Below, piece by piece: positions 23,893 to 33,764 of a stretch of 64,000 bases of DNA. The translations under genes were made by a program, and so were the position numbers. Every line of letters starts with the position of its first letter. The first letter of the stretch is position 1. The stretch comes from Aphis gossypii (Eukaryota > Arthropoda > Insecta > Hemiptera > Aphididae): contig NC_065531.1 in the NCBI RefSeq assembly GCF_020184175.1, positions 77,036,604-77,100,603 of the forward strand, read 5' to 3'. The notes beneath the pieces are model-generated. The model had not been told where the DNA came from and searched no databases. It saw nothing but the letters and a program-made list of their open reading frames with translations.

Positions 23893-25566
23893 GTAAAATA
23901 ATTCGATCAACACTGAAAGTTTGAATATTATAGTTGGTGATTTTAAAATCATTTGCTATCCATTTTTATATTCGATAATATTAAATGTATTATTTAAATC
24001 GTGTTATAAATATTATATTATAATCTATCATCAAACATTAATTTAGTCTATTAGAAATTCATTAAATATCGTTGCACGATATTACGATAATAACATTATA
24101 TCATATTATTTAGTAACAGTATTTACTATTTAAATAACGAACATAATAATATAATATTTAGTTTATCTTAAAAATATTTTTACTGTTCCAATGTTTTGGT
24201 ATCGTATAGTATAGTATATTGACTATATCCTGTATAGTGTATGGTTTATTTACTTTCAATCCTATAACAATAATGTGTCGCATATAAATTTTATTTTGTT
24301 GTAGTAGTATAGTAGTAGTAGTAGTAGTATTTGTAGTAGTAGTAGTGTGCCCGAACGCGATACGCCCGGTGAACGAAGATGGAGCGGTAGGTCGCGTAGG
24401 CGTATAAAAATACTGATTTAGTACTATATAGTATATATATATACATACATATAATTATAAAGATAATACAACACGAAATTATGGAAGACAATAAATTCGA
24501 GGAATCCGTTTCAGAACAGCTATGACGTACTTGGCGTCCATTTTCAGCGCCTCACAAGTAGTAAGTCGATTATTATATTAGTAGGTAATAAACGTCTGGC
24601 AGTAAATTATCAGACGCATTACGATATTCAGGGTACCTATATATTATATACAACGAAAATCATTATAAAAATAAATAAACTCAGTAAAATCGAAGCTCAA
24701 AAACATATAATTATTGTACTTACACTTAAATTCCTTTATTATATTTACTTGAGTTGTCAATATCTGCTGCTACCTATTTTTACTCGTTAACTGGCGATAT
24801 CTGCCATTACTAGTAAGTTAGTGTCTTATAAACAATAGAATTTTGGATCAGATAATTATTGTATTCAATTAAGACGACAACTATAATATCACCTACTATG
24901 GTACGAAATAAGGCAGAAGTCGTGCGATATAACATAATACAATTTTCCGTATGTAATTTTCATAGAACATCTTGGAAACTTTTAAACTTTGGTCACAATG
25001 TTTGAAATTAAAATTAAAAACTTCGTTTTTAATATAATATGAAAAAATATAAAATGTTCAATTTAGATCGTTTCATAGATCATCATGTCTGTGTGACATT
25101 TGTTCTAGAAACACACTGTATAATATTACGTAGGTACCTATTTACACTGTGCATAATATAGAGACCAACGATATTATATTTATACATATATCTTTCGAGT
25201 ACGTGCCACTGTTGCTGAACCGTTGACAACGAATAGCTATTGTTATACTATGTAGTGCCCTAAGTATACCGTTATTATGCGTTATGTATGTTGGAGAAGA
25301 TGTGTAGTTCGTCTTGTGATCCAACGAATACAGTTATTATCGAACTAGCACCATGTCATTATATTATTATTATTAACCGATCTTTGTTATAACATTTTAT
25401 CTGTATAAACACGAAATAAATATCATCGACGTCACAGACCATATATATTTATACTTACAATTTTGTGACATGGACGATCAAAAAAATGTTGTTAAATACT
25501 GCAATATCTCTAAGACGTCATATTGAATAAGACGAGACAACTATATTATATTATTGTAATGATATT
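23893..25566. other. AT-rich stretch
   Basis: Apart from the GTA tract and the CpG patch at 24350-24405 there is no gene I can support. A minus-strand frame at 25142-25324 lacks an ATG. TAGGTACCTA occurs at 25131-25140. Confidence 0.45.
24299..24346. repeat. Interrupted (GTA)n microsatellite
   Basis: Imperfect GTA/TAG trinucleotide tracts with short interruptions, read directly. A small CpG-rich patch follows (24350-24405). Confidence 0.9.
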
Positions 25567-25779
25567 ATGAATTGCGGGCAATTCGTTAAAGTCTCCGGGA
25601 AAATTTATGACGTTCTCGTGATCGTCTTTATTACCGTCGTATGCGGGCCTGGGAAATATTATTTATCAAGCAAAGAACGTAAAAAGTTTCTCAGAATTTT
25701 TTATTCTATTTTTTATTCTATCGTCCGGGTTATTGTATTTGTACTTACAATACAATATAATATTATACAATGTACATAA
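25567..25779 (+). CDS. Orphan 70-aa frame with hydrophobic N-terminal segment
   Basis: The ATG frame starts MNCGQFVKVSGKIYDVLVIV and continues FITVVCGPGKYY, which resembles a signal peptide or anchor (core DVLVIVFITVV, possible cleavage after CG). A basic stretch (SSKERKKF) and a second hydrophobic segment follow. The first 40 codons are G+C-richer than the rest, so a first exon ending before about 25690 is possible. No family is recognised. Confidence 0.2.
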   Translation: MNCGQFVKVSGKIYDVLVIVFITVVCGPGKYYLSSKERKKFLRIFYSIFYSIVRVIVFVLTIQYNIIQCT

Positions 25780-26293
25780 TACACACAGACTATATTATAT
25801 TGACACAAAACAAATCGTTTGTGCTACGAATGTATCATCATTATTGTCATAGAATTAAAATCATAAATAGTACAGTATATAGTATCATTGTGTAAAGTAT
25901 ATTGTGTACACCTTACTATCTTAGACGCATAATGCAATGATATAGGTAATATTAATAATACGTATGAACTTAGTACGACGACCGTTGTGGCCGGAGTTAC
26001 CGGTATATGTACTTATTATACAGACTTTTATTAAAATATATTTAAATCGTTGCGTTTGAGAGCGTTTATGTTACATTCACATTTGGCCGAGCACATTACA
26101 ATCGTCGCCGCCACCGCAGACAAATCGTAGGTGCATTCGTTCGACTACATACATTTAATATTATTATATACTTGCACAGGCCGTAAACCTGACAGCAATG
26201 CGCGTGTGTGTATGATTATTCTCATACACATATTATTATTAATAAATAATAATATATTATATATGCTATGTAAGATTAAACATTTTTCTTCTG
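25780..26293. other. Mixed AT-rich and CpG-containing spacer
   Basis: It contains GTCGCCGCCACCGCAG at 26103-26118 and AT-rich runs. Overlapping frames on both strands at 26131-26331 have no splice or promoter context. No gene is called. Confidence 0.45.
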
Positions 26294-26554
26294 TTAATAA
26301 TCCGTATTCATCGTCGACCGCGTACATATAATTTTAATGCGTCCGACGCTAAACGTTGGATTCGAATCATTACGAGTTGATGCGTTTTGTTTTGCGACCG
26401 TATCTCCCGGCGGATAATTGTATTGATAAACACGGTTGGATGATTTTCCGGAATTGTGTACACAATCGCAGACATAGGTCAATCCGGATTTCAATGATTT
26501 TCCTAATTCGTTAGACTTTGACGCTAGAACAAAATGTTGCTCAGTTATTACTAC
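26294..26554 (-). CDS. Candidate 3'-terminal exon, 86 codons, unknown protein
   Basis: The minus strand has a strong acceptor (TTATTTATTTTTTTTTTATTAG). From its first base, phase 0 is open for 86 codons. It reads VVITEQHFVLASKSNELGKS, then LKSGLTYVCDCVHNSGKSSN, then RVYQYNYPPGDTV, and ends STMNTDY and TAA. The Ser, Asn and Lys-rich hydrophilic composition and the CDC pair look like a genuine extracellular or disordered segment. It lies 437 bp downstream (minus sense) of the exon candidate at 26991-27144. No family is recognised. Confidence 0.33.
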   Translation of the reverse strand, partial: VVITEQHFVLASKSNELGKSLKSGLTYVCDCVHNSGKSSNRVYQYNYPPGDTVAKQNASTRNDSNPTFSVGRIKIICTRSTMNTDY

Positions 26555-26990
26555 CTAATAAAAAAAAAATAAATAACATACTCTAATGGACGAATTGAAA
26601 CCAAATTTTTTAATCAAAAAAAAAATTTAATGGATACAATTATTATTTTATATCTTGTATTTTATAGCTTATAGTGATGCTTTTAACATTTTATTGAATA
26701 ATATTGAATATTGTTTAAAAAATAATTTTGTAATTTCCATTTTATTTTTATTTTTATATGAATATTAAGTCACCATATGACCATAATAACATATTTAATA
26801 TTGTTACTAATTTATTATAAAGGAAGCATATTTTATTATTTTATAAAATAGTTTGAAATCCATTTTTGGTAACTAATGATTTAGTTTTTTTTACATTCGT
26901 TATTAACGGAAGAGTTTTTTTTGTTTATTTTAAGTCATATTTAATATGTACTTATAGTTAATAAAATAATGCGTGTCCTTTAAAATATGT

Positions 26991-27144
26991 TTATGATACG
27001 AAATAATAGTTATTAATAGTTAAAATAAAAGAAAAAAGACGAGTGGTACACTCGGAATAATAAACCCATTTAATTCGGTGATAAGTTGGTTTATCTATAT
27101 AACATTTTCTTAATGGAGGTCGATTACGGTTTAACACCGGAAGG
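26991..27144 (-). CDS. Candidate exon, 50 codons, unknown protein
   Basis: This is among the best acceptors in the window: TTTTATCTTTTAG followed by TTTTTTTTTCTGTAG on the minus strand. Phase 1 is open for 50 codons: LPVLNRNRPPLRKCYIDKPT, then YHRIKWVYYSECTTRLF, ending NNYYFVS and TAA. Basic, proline-containing and aromatic residues give a protein-like mix. A weak internal donor (AAATGG|GTTTAT) falls on a codon boundary and would join in frame to the exon at 26294-26554. As a terminal exon it also stands alone. The family is unknown. Confidence 0.35.
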
Positions 27145-27678
27145 CTACAGAAAAAAAAACTAAAAGATAAAAACTTAACTCGTATTTGAAGACAAGGTTA
27201 ATCCTCTTAATTTGCGATTATCTAAGTCCCTGGAAAACATATCTCAAGGCGTATTGTGGAGTAGTCGAGATATTATATCAAAAATCAAACACACTGTCAA
27301 ACTATAAACCATAATAAATAAACTGATGACGTACTAATATATGAGAGTTATTCCACATACTCCATTCGCATACCAACCCATACTCGTAATTCGTTATATT
27401 TAATTACGTATAACGAGTATTTCAATAAATCGCAAAATAATTTCCTGTAATTAATAATTACGCACTTCTACGAAACGATCGGTTTTGATTTGACGAAAAG
27501 TCAAATATTATGAATTCGATAACATTGTTTGTATGTAAATATTATCTGCGTCCCATAAAAATTAAATAATATTAACTGGAACGTGAGAACGCAAAAATAG
27601 AATATTAAGCTACGCGTTGAACTCGTTTTTAAAATTCGTACACACAACATATAACTATAAAACTATATTAGGTATACT
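27145..27678. other. AT-rich spacer
   Basis: Between the minus-strand exon candidate and the CpG block I see no supported feature. Scattered GTATG words are possible minus-strand donors but unpaired. Confidence 0.45.
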
Positions 27679-27885
27679 ATGAAGTCTCGTTTTCCGTTGA
27701 TATATATTTTCAACGCTCTTGGCTACCATCCGAATAATAATAATTATAATATTATCGTTATTATCGTTAAGTACAGATATCCGGTATTATTATTATTATT
27801 GTTATTGTCAAGTGCACGTGCAAGTCCGACGCTCGCACTACCTATTCGTATTTTTCGCCATTATGCGCTGATTTTAATACATTGA
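27679..27885 (+). CDS. Orphan 68-aa frame with Leu-rich core
   Basis: An ATG frame reads MKSRFPLIYIFNALGYHPNN, then a hydrophobic tract (PVLLLLLLLSSARASPTLAL) encoded partly by a TTA microsatellite, then a short tail. The leucine core followed by small residues resembles a signal peptide, but its repeat origin makes chance likely. No family is recognised. Confidence 0.13.
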   Translation: MKSRFPLIYIFNALGYHPNNNNYNIIVIIVKYRYPVLLLLLLLSSARASPTLALPIRIFRHYALILIH

Positions 27886-28137
27886 AACGGTCGGTTAACG
27901 GTGAACGCAACACGGTTACACTAGAAATCTTCGTCTGGGAGGAAATACTAATATTGATGCGGGGAGTTTTGAAAAAAAAAATTTAATTTAAAAAAGGCGA
28001 CTGTCGCTATAATGTCGTAAGTCTGCCTCCGATGTGGGTTTTTTGTTTTGCGAGAGCTTTCCGATCGGTATATTATTAGTATCTGTATTTCAGACGGTCG
28101 TGTCGTCGTTCTGAACTCCCGGGAAACGCGATTACGA

Positions 28138-28275
28138 TTATTCCCGAAAGCGCGATTTCGATCGGTCACTCGTCGACAGCTGCAGCTGCAGATGGTATCG
28201 AGAATTCGACGGAAAATTAATATCGTACACCCGAAATCGCGACAACACTGCAGCAGCAGCAGTCGTCGAGACCAT
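28138..28275 (-). CDS. Candidate small CDS or first coding exon, 45 codons
   Basis: The minus-strand frame starts at ATG 28275 and reads MVSTTAAAAVLSRFRVYDIN, then FPSNSRYHLQLQLSTSDRSK, then SRFRE and TAA. An alanine run comes from GCT/GCA repeats and an LQLQL run from CTGCAG repeats. Composition is distinctly non-AT-biased. The start codon sits inside the 3' arm of a perfect 19-bp hairpin (28270-28312). It lies upstream, in minus sense, of the exon candidates at 27.1 and 26.5 kb and could open the same gene, though no phase-matching donor is obvious. No family is recognised. Confidence 0.3.
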   Translation of the reverse strand: MVSTTAAAAVLSRFRVYDINFPSNSRYHLQLQLSTSDRSKSRFRE

Positions 28276-28312
28276 TGATTATAGAATAGTCTATATTCTA
28301 TAATCAATGGTC
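28270..28312. repeat. Perfect 19-bp inverted repeat, 5-nt loop
   Basis: GACCATTGATTATAGAATA (28270-28288) and its exact complement (28294-28312) flank GTCTA. TCGAGAC also occurs directly at each edge. The stem would be stable in RNA or cruciform DNA. It is too short in the loop for a typical pre-miRNA. Confidence 0.95.
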
Positions 28313-28859
28313 GAGACGAACTCGCGCTAACCTCTCGCACACGTCATAATATCATTATAATATTCTGCACTCGATTCACTCGGACTTAAGTCTGTCGCGT
28401 TCGCAACAGTGCCCGTATCGTGTGTGTGTGCGTATAATAAGTACGTAACGTTCGCGTGAGATCGCTCGCGCGCGCTCGTGTGGTGTTGACCATTTTAGGA
28501 GAGACCCGCGGCGGACACGGCTCGACTCTCTGTGCATAGCGTATACACTATTATAGTGTGTGTGTAGTGTACACACACACAGACACGACTGGCATGCATT
28601 CGGTGTCGAGTGGGCGTCGGGCGGGCGGCGGCGGCGGCGAGTGTGTAAAAACGCGAGGAAAAATGGTGGTTTCCACACCGCACCGGTTTCCGCGTCGCTC
28701 TGTATATATGATAATAATATGCATCATGTGCACCGCGTACGCACGCGAATCGAACTGTACGAGTGCGCCAACACAAACGCGAGTACGTTATTATTATCAT
28801 CGTCGTCGTCGTCGTCGTCGTCGTCATAGGTATACACAATAATAACGATAATGATAATG

Positions 28860-28890
<31 letters not shown>

Positions 28891-29300
28891 ACGGACTCGA
28901 CGGCGGCGATCGCGTCCGTCGTCGGTGGGGACGGTGAACTCTCGCGCCGCCCGGAGAGTGTCGCGAGCCGGGCCGGCACGCGAGACGGTTCTCGGGCCGC
29001 AGTACGCGAAACACGTTCGACCGGGTCGATCGGCGGTGGCGGACGACGCGAAAAAATTTTCACCACGACACGTGCGACGACTTCGAGCCTACGACGGACG
29101 ACGAGGACTATTACAATAATATAATCATAACGAATCACGATATAATAATATATTAATTTAATTACGTTCTCGTAGTAAATAAAGTACATTGGTTTTCATA
29201 ACCCCGTCGACGGGAATCGAGAAGCGACGCTTTCGTTTTTTTTTCGCCGCCATCGCGTATTTTTTCCGGCGCGAAAACGCGTGGACCGATTTTGTTTCAG
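28313..29300. promoter_or_regulatory. CpG-rich block, probable (divergent) promoter
   Basis: It is strongly enriched in CG words relative to the whole window (for example 28470-28530, 28610-28680 and 28895-29115). It is interrupted by a CGT run (28799-28826) and an AAT/ATT inverted run (28855-28890). All frames are open over long parts because of the composition, so the frames here are not evidence of coding. Exon-like signals point away from it on both sides: minus at 28275 and below, plus at 29301 and above. A CpG-rich promoter with 5' untranslated exon is the simplest reading. Confidence 0.4.
28799..28890. repeat. (CGT)n and (AAT)n/(ATT)n microsatellites
   Basis: A CGT trinucleotide run at 28799-28826, then ATAATG and AAT repeats running into ATT repeats at 28868-28890, which are mutually complementary and can fold. 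Read directly. Confidence 0.95.
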
Positions 29301-29437
29301 TGCGATTTAAAAAGGATTCTTTTTACTTTTTTTTTTAACGCCAGTTTACGAAATCGTCCGGTCAGAACGTCAAACGGTATAATATCGCTAATATTATTCA
29401 CAGTCAAACCCGCGACGACGAGTTTAAACGAGATTGG
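29301..29437 (+). CDS. Candidate exon 1 of plus-strand gene (coding or 5' UTR)
   Basis: The acceptor GACCGATTTTGTTTCAG is excellent. The donor is GATTGG|GTATGT. Phase 0 is open throughout: CDLKRILFTFFFNASLRNRP, VRTSNGIISLILF, TVKPATTSLNEIG. The two spare bases GG join the next exon (29645) in frame as GGC, giving 16 further residues (TDIIVNSAIHFRNCSA) and TGA. If translation instead begins at ATG 29767, this exon is 5' untranslated. The 207-bp intron is of ordinary size for an insect. The CpG block upstream fits a promoter. Confidence 0.35.
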
Positions 29438-29644
29438 GTATGTAAAATACATATTATTATTATGTTTTATTATATTATTTTACATTTGCGATAGATATGT
29501 ATACTATATACCTATGTTATAATAATTACGACCATTATATCGCGTTTGCGCACACCCATCATCGTCTTGCTTTAGACCGTTTAAGCTATGTCGTATTTTT
29601 ATAACGGTTGAATACAGCCGAATAATAATTCGTTATTTTTACAG

Positions 29645-29904
29645 CACGGATATCATCGTGAATTCTGCGATCCACTTTCGTAATTGCTCCGCATGATATC
29701 ATAAAACTGTTATAAGTACGAGTATTATTATGTGATAAGTATTATAGTTGTAGACACGTCATAAACATGCCAACAAACTCGTCGTTATTAGCTTTTATTA
29801 GGTATGTGTTTTTTTTTTTAATTATTATTGTTATACCATCAGTCAACGGACCTGAAGACCGCTGCTTGACGGCGGCCGTCGACTGCACCAGACGTTCGCG
29901 TTAG
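29645..29904 (+). CDS. Candidate exon 2 with 45-aa secreted-type start
   Basis: The acceptor CGTTATTTTTACAG starts the exon. At 29767 an ATG in good context (AAACATG) opens a 45-codon frame ending at TAG 29902-29904. Its first 28 residues look like a signal peptide: MPTNSSLLAFIRYVFFFLII then IVIPSVNG, with a long hydrophobic core and small residues at a likely cleavage point. The mature part PEDRCLTAAVDCTRRS has two cysteines six residues apart. A GTTAGT donor at 29900 could extend the protein past this exon. The C-x6-C spacing is compatible with, but far from proof of, a GDNF-receptor or Gas1-type domain start. Part of the poly-T core may vary by slippage. Confidence 0.35.
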
Positions 29905-31656
29905 TCGGACGCGACGATCCAAATTTGGAAGTAGTTTATATTCAATATATCGGTTACGCTATCGCCACAAACAATGACGAGTAGGTATACTTAAAAAAAA
30001 AAACCGACAATCTTAACATTCTTGTTTACTTGAATGCATCGATTTACATTGAAAAAATACTTAAACTAATCACGAAGTACATCTACTCGTAATATATTCC
30101 AAGCAATGTATACGTACCTCTATCTATATGTATTTACTATGGATTCGGTCATTTCTAAAAAGCAATCTGTTAACCACATTCGATGTGTATTTCAAACATA
30201 AAAACCATAATTTTGACTTAGATTGTAATGATAATAGGTATCTATACATTTTAAGTACAGATACTTGTTTTGATTTTTTTGTTAAATTTATTATTATTTA
30301 AACGTCAATAATATAATATAATAGATTCTTACTATTTCAAACTTGGATGGATAGTTAAAACTTTTTATTATCTCAAACTAAATTGAAGTCTCCTTGAAAC
30401 TATTACTACAACAGTACTCAATATATTGAATTTTTTTTATAAGTATCTCAAACTTCTTTCTATTCTCTTTTAAATTTGAGTGTTTATTGTATTACTACTA
30501 AGTTCTTACATTTAAAACATTCAACCGGAATACAATTTTATATAAATTATTGATTCTGGTTTTGGTGACTATACCACAGTATAGTATTAGTATAGTACTA
30601 ATAACAATTAGTGTTATTATAAATTTACATTTAGAACTTTTATCTATCGACATAGATATTAGCTAATATCATATTAAATAAATGTATAGATTTTATTATT
30701 CATTTTAAACACAAATTCAGTTATAATTTACTATAATATATAGATACATACAAATTAATTTATCTAAATAAGTTATAAAATCGTATAATAATAGCCAATT
30801 GTCGTTAAAATATTCTTACATAATTCCATCTACGTCTTAAAGACAGGCAGTAAATATACTAAAGTAAACACAGAACACCGGTCATAAAAACGAATTTCAA
30901 TACTTGACCTTTCAACAATTTCAAAACATAACAAATTTTACTGTCACTTTAAAAAATGTCTTTAGATCAAATAGTGTGTGTCCTATCGATCATTCAATAT
31001 TTATATATTATTTTATGATTTACGAATATCGTGTAGATATCACTTTTTTAAATCATATAAGCATATAAAAAATAAAATTATTAGTTAGCTGTTAGCCTTT
31101 TGATCTACTTAGTACTCATCATAATATCAATCCATAAACGCATTATCTGGTAGTTGGTTTTTAGATATAGTACCTATACAAAAATAGCATAAGTTAAATA
31201 TTAATGTGGTATTTTTAGTGGATTTTAAAAAACAGCACGTGGGTTTTCAAACAACACAAACAACATAATACTATGGTATAATAATATGTTATATGGCCCT
31301 GATGATAAATTTCATAGTAAAATACGATATTATTATTATAATTAATGTTACTCAGACATATTTCGGAAGTTGATTTAGATTGGATAAAATAATATCAAAA
31401 ATATGTTAGACGTTTAAAACTGTTTACTGGTGTAACTACCATTAAAAGGAACTTATCAGTTACGATTTAAACTTGTTATAATTATTATATTTTATAATTT
31501 TATATTCATCTGTGAGTTGGTGTCATCGACCTAGTAATATCAACTACGGAAAACTTATATCAACACGGCCATATGGTTAAACATAACAAAAAAAAAAAAA
31601 ACAGTCTTTCTTCTAATTGTTTAGTATGTTATTATTGTTTCGATAATTTTGTACAG
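29905..31656. other. AT-rich stretch, possible intron
   Basis: Uniform AT-rich DNA with no supported frame or repeat family. It would be the first part of an intron if the donor at 29900 is used. Confidence 0.5.
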
Positions 31657-31748
31657 CATCCATTGTCGAAGTGGTACTGTACCCACGCCACACACATTTC
31701 GGAAGTGGTATTTCCATCGCTCACATGAGTATCCCGGTACGGGTGTAG
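31657..31748 (+). CDS. Candidate exon, frame uncertain
   Basis: The acceptor GATAATTTTGTACAG is good. All three frames are open far enough to be usable. Phase 2 gives SIVEVVLYPRHTHFGSGISI then AHMSIPVRV and TAG. Phase 1 gives IHCRSGTVPTPHTFRKWYFH and can exit at GGGT|GTAGGT. The block is G+C-richer than its flanks. No family is recognised. Confidence 0.22.
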
Positions 31749-31820
31749 GTTGATGTTCATACAAAAACTTGCGTAACACACACTTTATTTTTAATCTTCC
31801 TCTGTCATCGTTTATTTCTT

Positions 31821-32075
31821 ATGCTTATTATTTTTCGGCGACTTTTGCTCTCCCGTCTGTTGTGTGTGTACCTCGGATCCGTTTGGTTTTTGTTCTTGAC
31901 GTCAAACGCGCGGGACGGACAAAGCGTCGACCAAAGCTGCGTAACCAGAAAAAACCAACACGTAATTTTTTACACGCGCACACGGAAAAGCCCAGTAGTG
32001 GGTACTGCAGATGGAATGATGACTGTGACTGAAAAGATTATTTATGATTTCAACCAGCTATGTCACGTATTGTAA
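31821..32075 (+). CDS. Candidate 84-aa secreted or anchored protein (or first exon)
   Basis: The ATG frame starts MLIIFRRLLLSRLLCVYLGS and continues VWFLFLTSNA. It has a basic n-region, a hydrophobic core and an SNA end, which is a classic signal peptide layout with cleavage likely before RDGQSVDQSC. The mature part is hydrophilic (VTRKNQHVIFYTRTRKSPVV) with two cysteines, ending FNQLCHVL and TAA. A GTA|GTGGGT donor near 31992 could shorten it. Base composition is balanced over the whole frame. A second overlapping plus frame is open but lacks an ATG. No family is recognised. Confidence 0.3.
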   Translation: MLIIFRRLLLSRLLCVYLGSVWFLFLTSNARDGQSVDQSCVTRKNQHVIFYTRTRKSPVVGTADGMMTVTEKIIYDFNQLCHVL

Positions 32076-33493
32076 TTTATAACATACAATATTATATTAT
32101 TATACACAGTGGCTCGCGCATTTTATCTTAACAAAATACTATACATTGGTCACAAATATCAAAAATAATGTCTCGAAAACCGGACTACACGACAGATTAC
32201 CGTCAACCTCTAAATAGCATACCGAGTTTTCTTAACATTGATTAGCTCTTAAATTTATATATATTAGATATTGTTGTTATTATATATTTTGCCTCTGATA
32301 TTGATTCAAATAATATGTCTGAGACATTTAACGGTCTGTTTAAAACTCATTTGAAAATCATTATTGTTAATTGTACGCTTATTTAAAGTTAACAATGTAT
32401 TTTGTTGAATATAAATAAAAAAAAATTGTTCAATTGTGTTTAGTAGCAGGTACCCACGTTTTTAACGCAGTCAGTTGGACAATAAAATTTGTTCTTCTAC
32501 ATAATATAATAGCACAATGAACTGAGTAATTTTACATAACTCAATCCCCGCACTGTTGCAGGCTCTTCGAGTCGTACCTACACTATTCGGTTTTTTATAT
32601 ATATACGGTTGTTACGGTTTAGTTTTTTAATTTGTTTACTATTAACGAGAAAGCGTTAAAAATATTATTACGTATCGTTTTGTGAACTCAGCTTGTAAGA
32701 CGTCGCAAAAATATAGATGACGAATTTCGCGAAGGACATTCCCTCCAATAACCCTGAACCGTCTAATAAACACGCGACTTTATTTTCTATCAATTTTTAT
32801 CTCGATTGTCTCGCCTCTAGAAAAGTGTGCGGAATCGCAAAATTATTATTTATTTTTATCTTCCAAGGACATACTAGAATCTAAGACTTTACTGGACCTA
32901 GTGTTCTGCACTGGTGCAAATTTATTTTTAAATGCATCATTTCTAATAAATCATAACTGTAATAATGGAGGTAAAAATTGAGTAGGTAAGTGTGTACTGC
33001 GATGAGTTTATGAGCTGTAGACGGGCTTTTATTTCGATTATCTCGAGCCTTCGGGCTGATGAGGTTTGCTGAGGACGTTGATGTGTATGTAATTTAACTG
33101 TGAATTTTGCGCTTCAGGTGTGAGTTGTAGTCGGTGGGTATTGAGAGGAGATTATTAAATTATTATTATATGTATGCTCGTACTATTTTAGCCGTCACCC
33201 GCGTGAAATCGCTAGTTCGTACATAAAAATACCAACAGACCATTTAAATATATATATACATACTCGTATATCGGTATTCACAACACGAGTATACCATTAT
33301 TTTCGGGGGAATCGGGAAGTCGGAAATCGTCACGAAAACGTTTCTTCGGGATTTCACCATCATCGCCCGGGCCAAACGTGTGCGTGCAGCTTATAAATAC
33401 ATCATATTATACAATATACCAATACATAATATTGTATTATTTCGTCCGACTAGACTATATAGGTGCAAACGCGTGCAGGTAATACGATACACG
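32076..33493. other. Mixed AT-rich spacer
   Basis: AT-rich until 32.9 kb, then scattered GC patches. One contains the hairpin AGCC-TTCG-GGCT at 33045-33056, a tetraloop-type stem. A good acceptor at 32561 (CACTGTTGCAG) leads to a 32-codon frame that is mostly repeat-like. No gene is called. Confidence 0.4.
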
Positions 33494-33604
33494 ATGACGG
33501 TGACGGATACGACGGTTATTACCGTCATCTTCGTACTTATTTTATATTGTAACGGTCGAGAATATAACGCTTTCCCCACTGCAGACGTTTCGCCCGCACA
33601 CTAG
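33494..33604 (+). CDS. Small frame with hydrophobic start (alternative to exon at 33585)
   Basis: An ATG frame of 36 codons reads MTVTDTTVITVIFVLILYCN and then GREYNAFPTADVSPAH before TAG. It is signal-peptide-like with little left after cleavage. It overlaps the acceptor of the better candidate exon at 33585, so both cannot be used in one transcript. Confidence 0.15.
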   Translation: MTVTDTTVITVIFVLILYCNGREYNAFPTADVSPAH

Positions 33605-33752
33605 TCCAGCGACATTCGCCAAACAGCCGCAGTATTTTTCCGCCCACGTGTCACCCCGCACACCTTGGCTGCAGCTGGCATTAGCGCATAATACGCGTGT
33701 GAGATTGTCATCTCGAACGGACCACGGCCTCAGGACTTGCACGAGCCATTCG
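33585..33752 (+). CDS. Candidate internal exon, 56 codons, phase 0-0
   Basis: A strong acceptor (CGCTTTCCCCACTGCAG) and a donor (CATTCG|GTATGC) bound 168 bases, exactly 56 codons, with no stop in phase 0. It starts TFRPHTSPATFAKQPQYFSA, continues HVSPRTPWLQLALAHNTRVR, and ends DHGLRTCTSHS. It is GC-rich and Ser, Thr, Pro and His-rich with one cysteine, like a linker or ectodomain. The minus strand is also open here (cysteine-containing, 33542-33742). The phase matches the candidate terminal exon at 34857. No family is recognised. Confidence 0.33.
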
Positions 33753-33764
33753 GTATGCGTATAT

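Noticed and set aside
28270..28312. microRNA precursor
   Set aside because: The stem is 19 bp with a 5-nt loop and no mismatches. Animal pre-miRNAs need a longer stem and a larger loop.
28495..29189. Several long overlapping frames on both strands of the CpG-rich block
   Set aside because: High G+C removes stop codons in all frames, and the translations are repeat-encoded Ile, Val, Asp and Arg runs. Better explained as regulatory or untranslated DNA.
33045..33056. TTCG tetraloop hairpin as a bacterial terminator or rRNA piece
   Set aside because: The stem is only 4 bp, has no following U-run, and nothing else in the window is bacterial.
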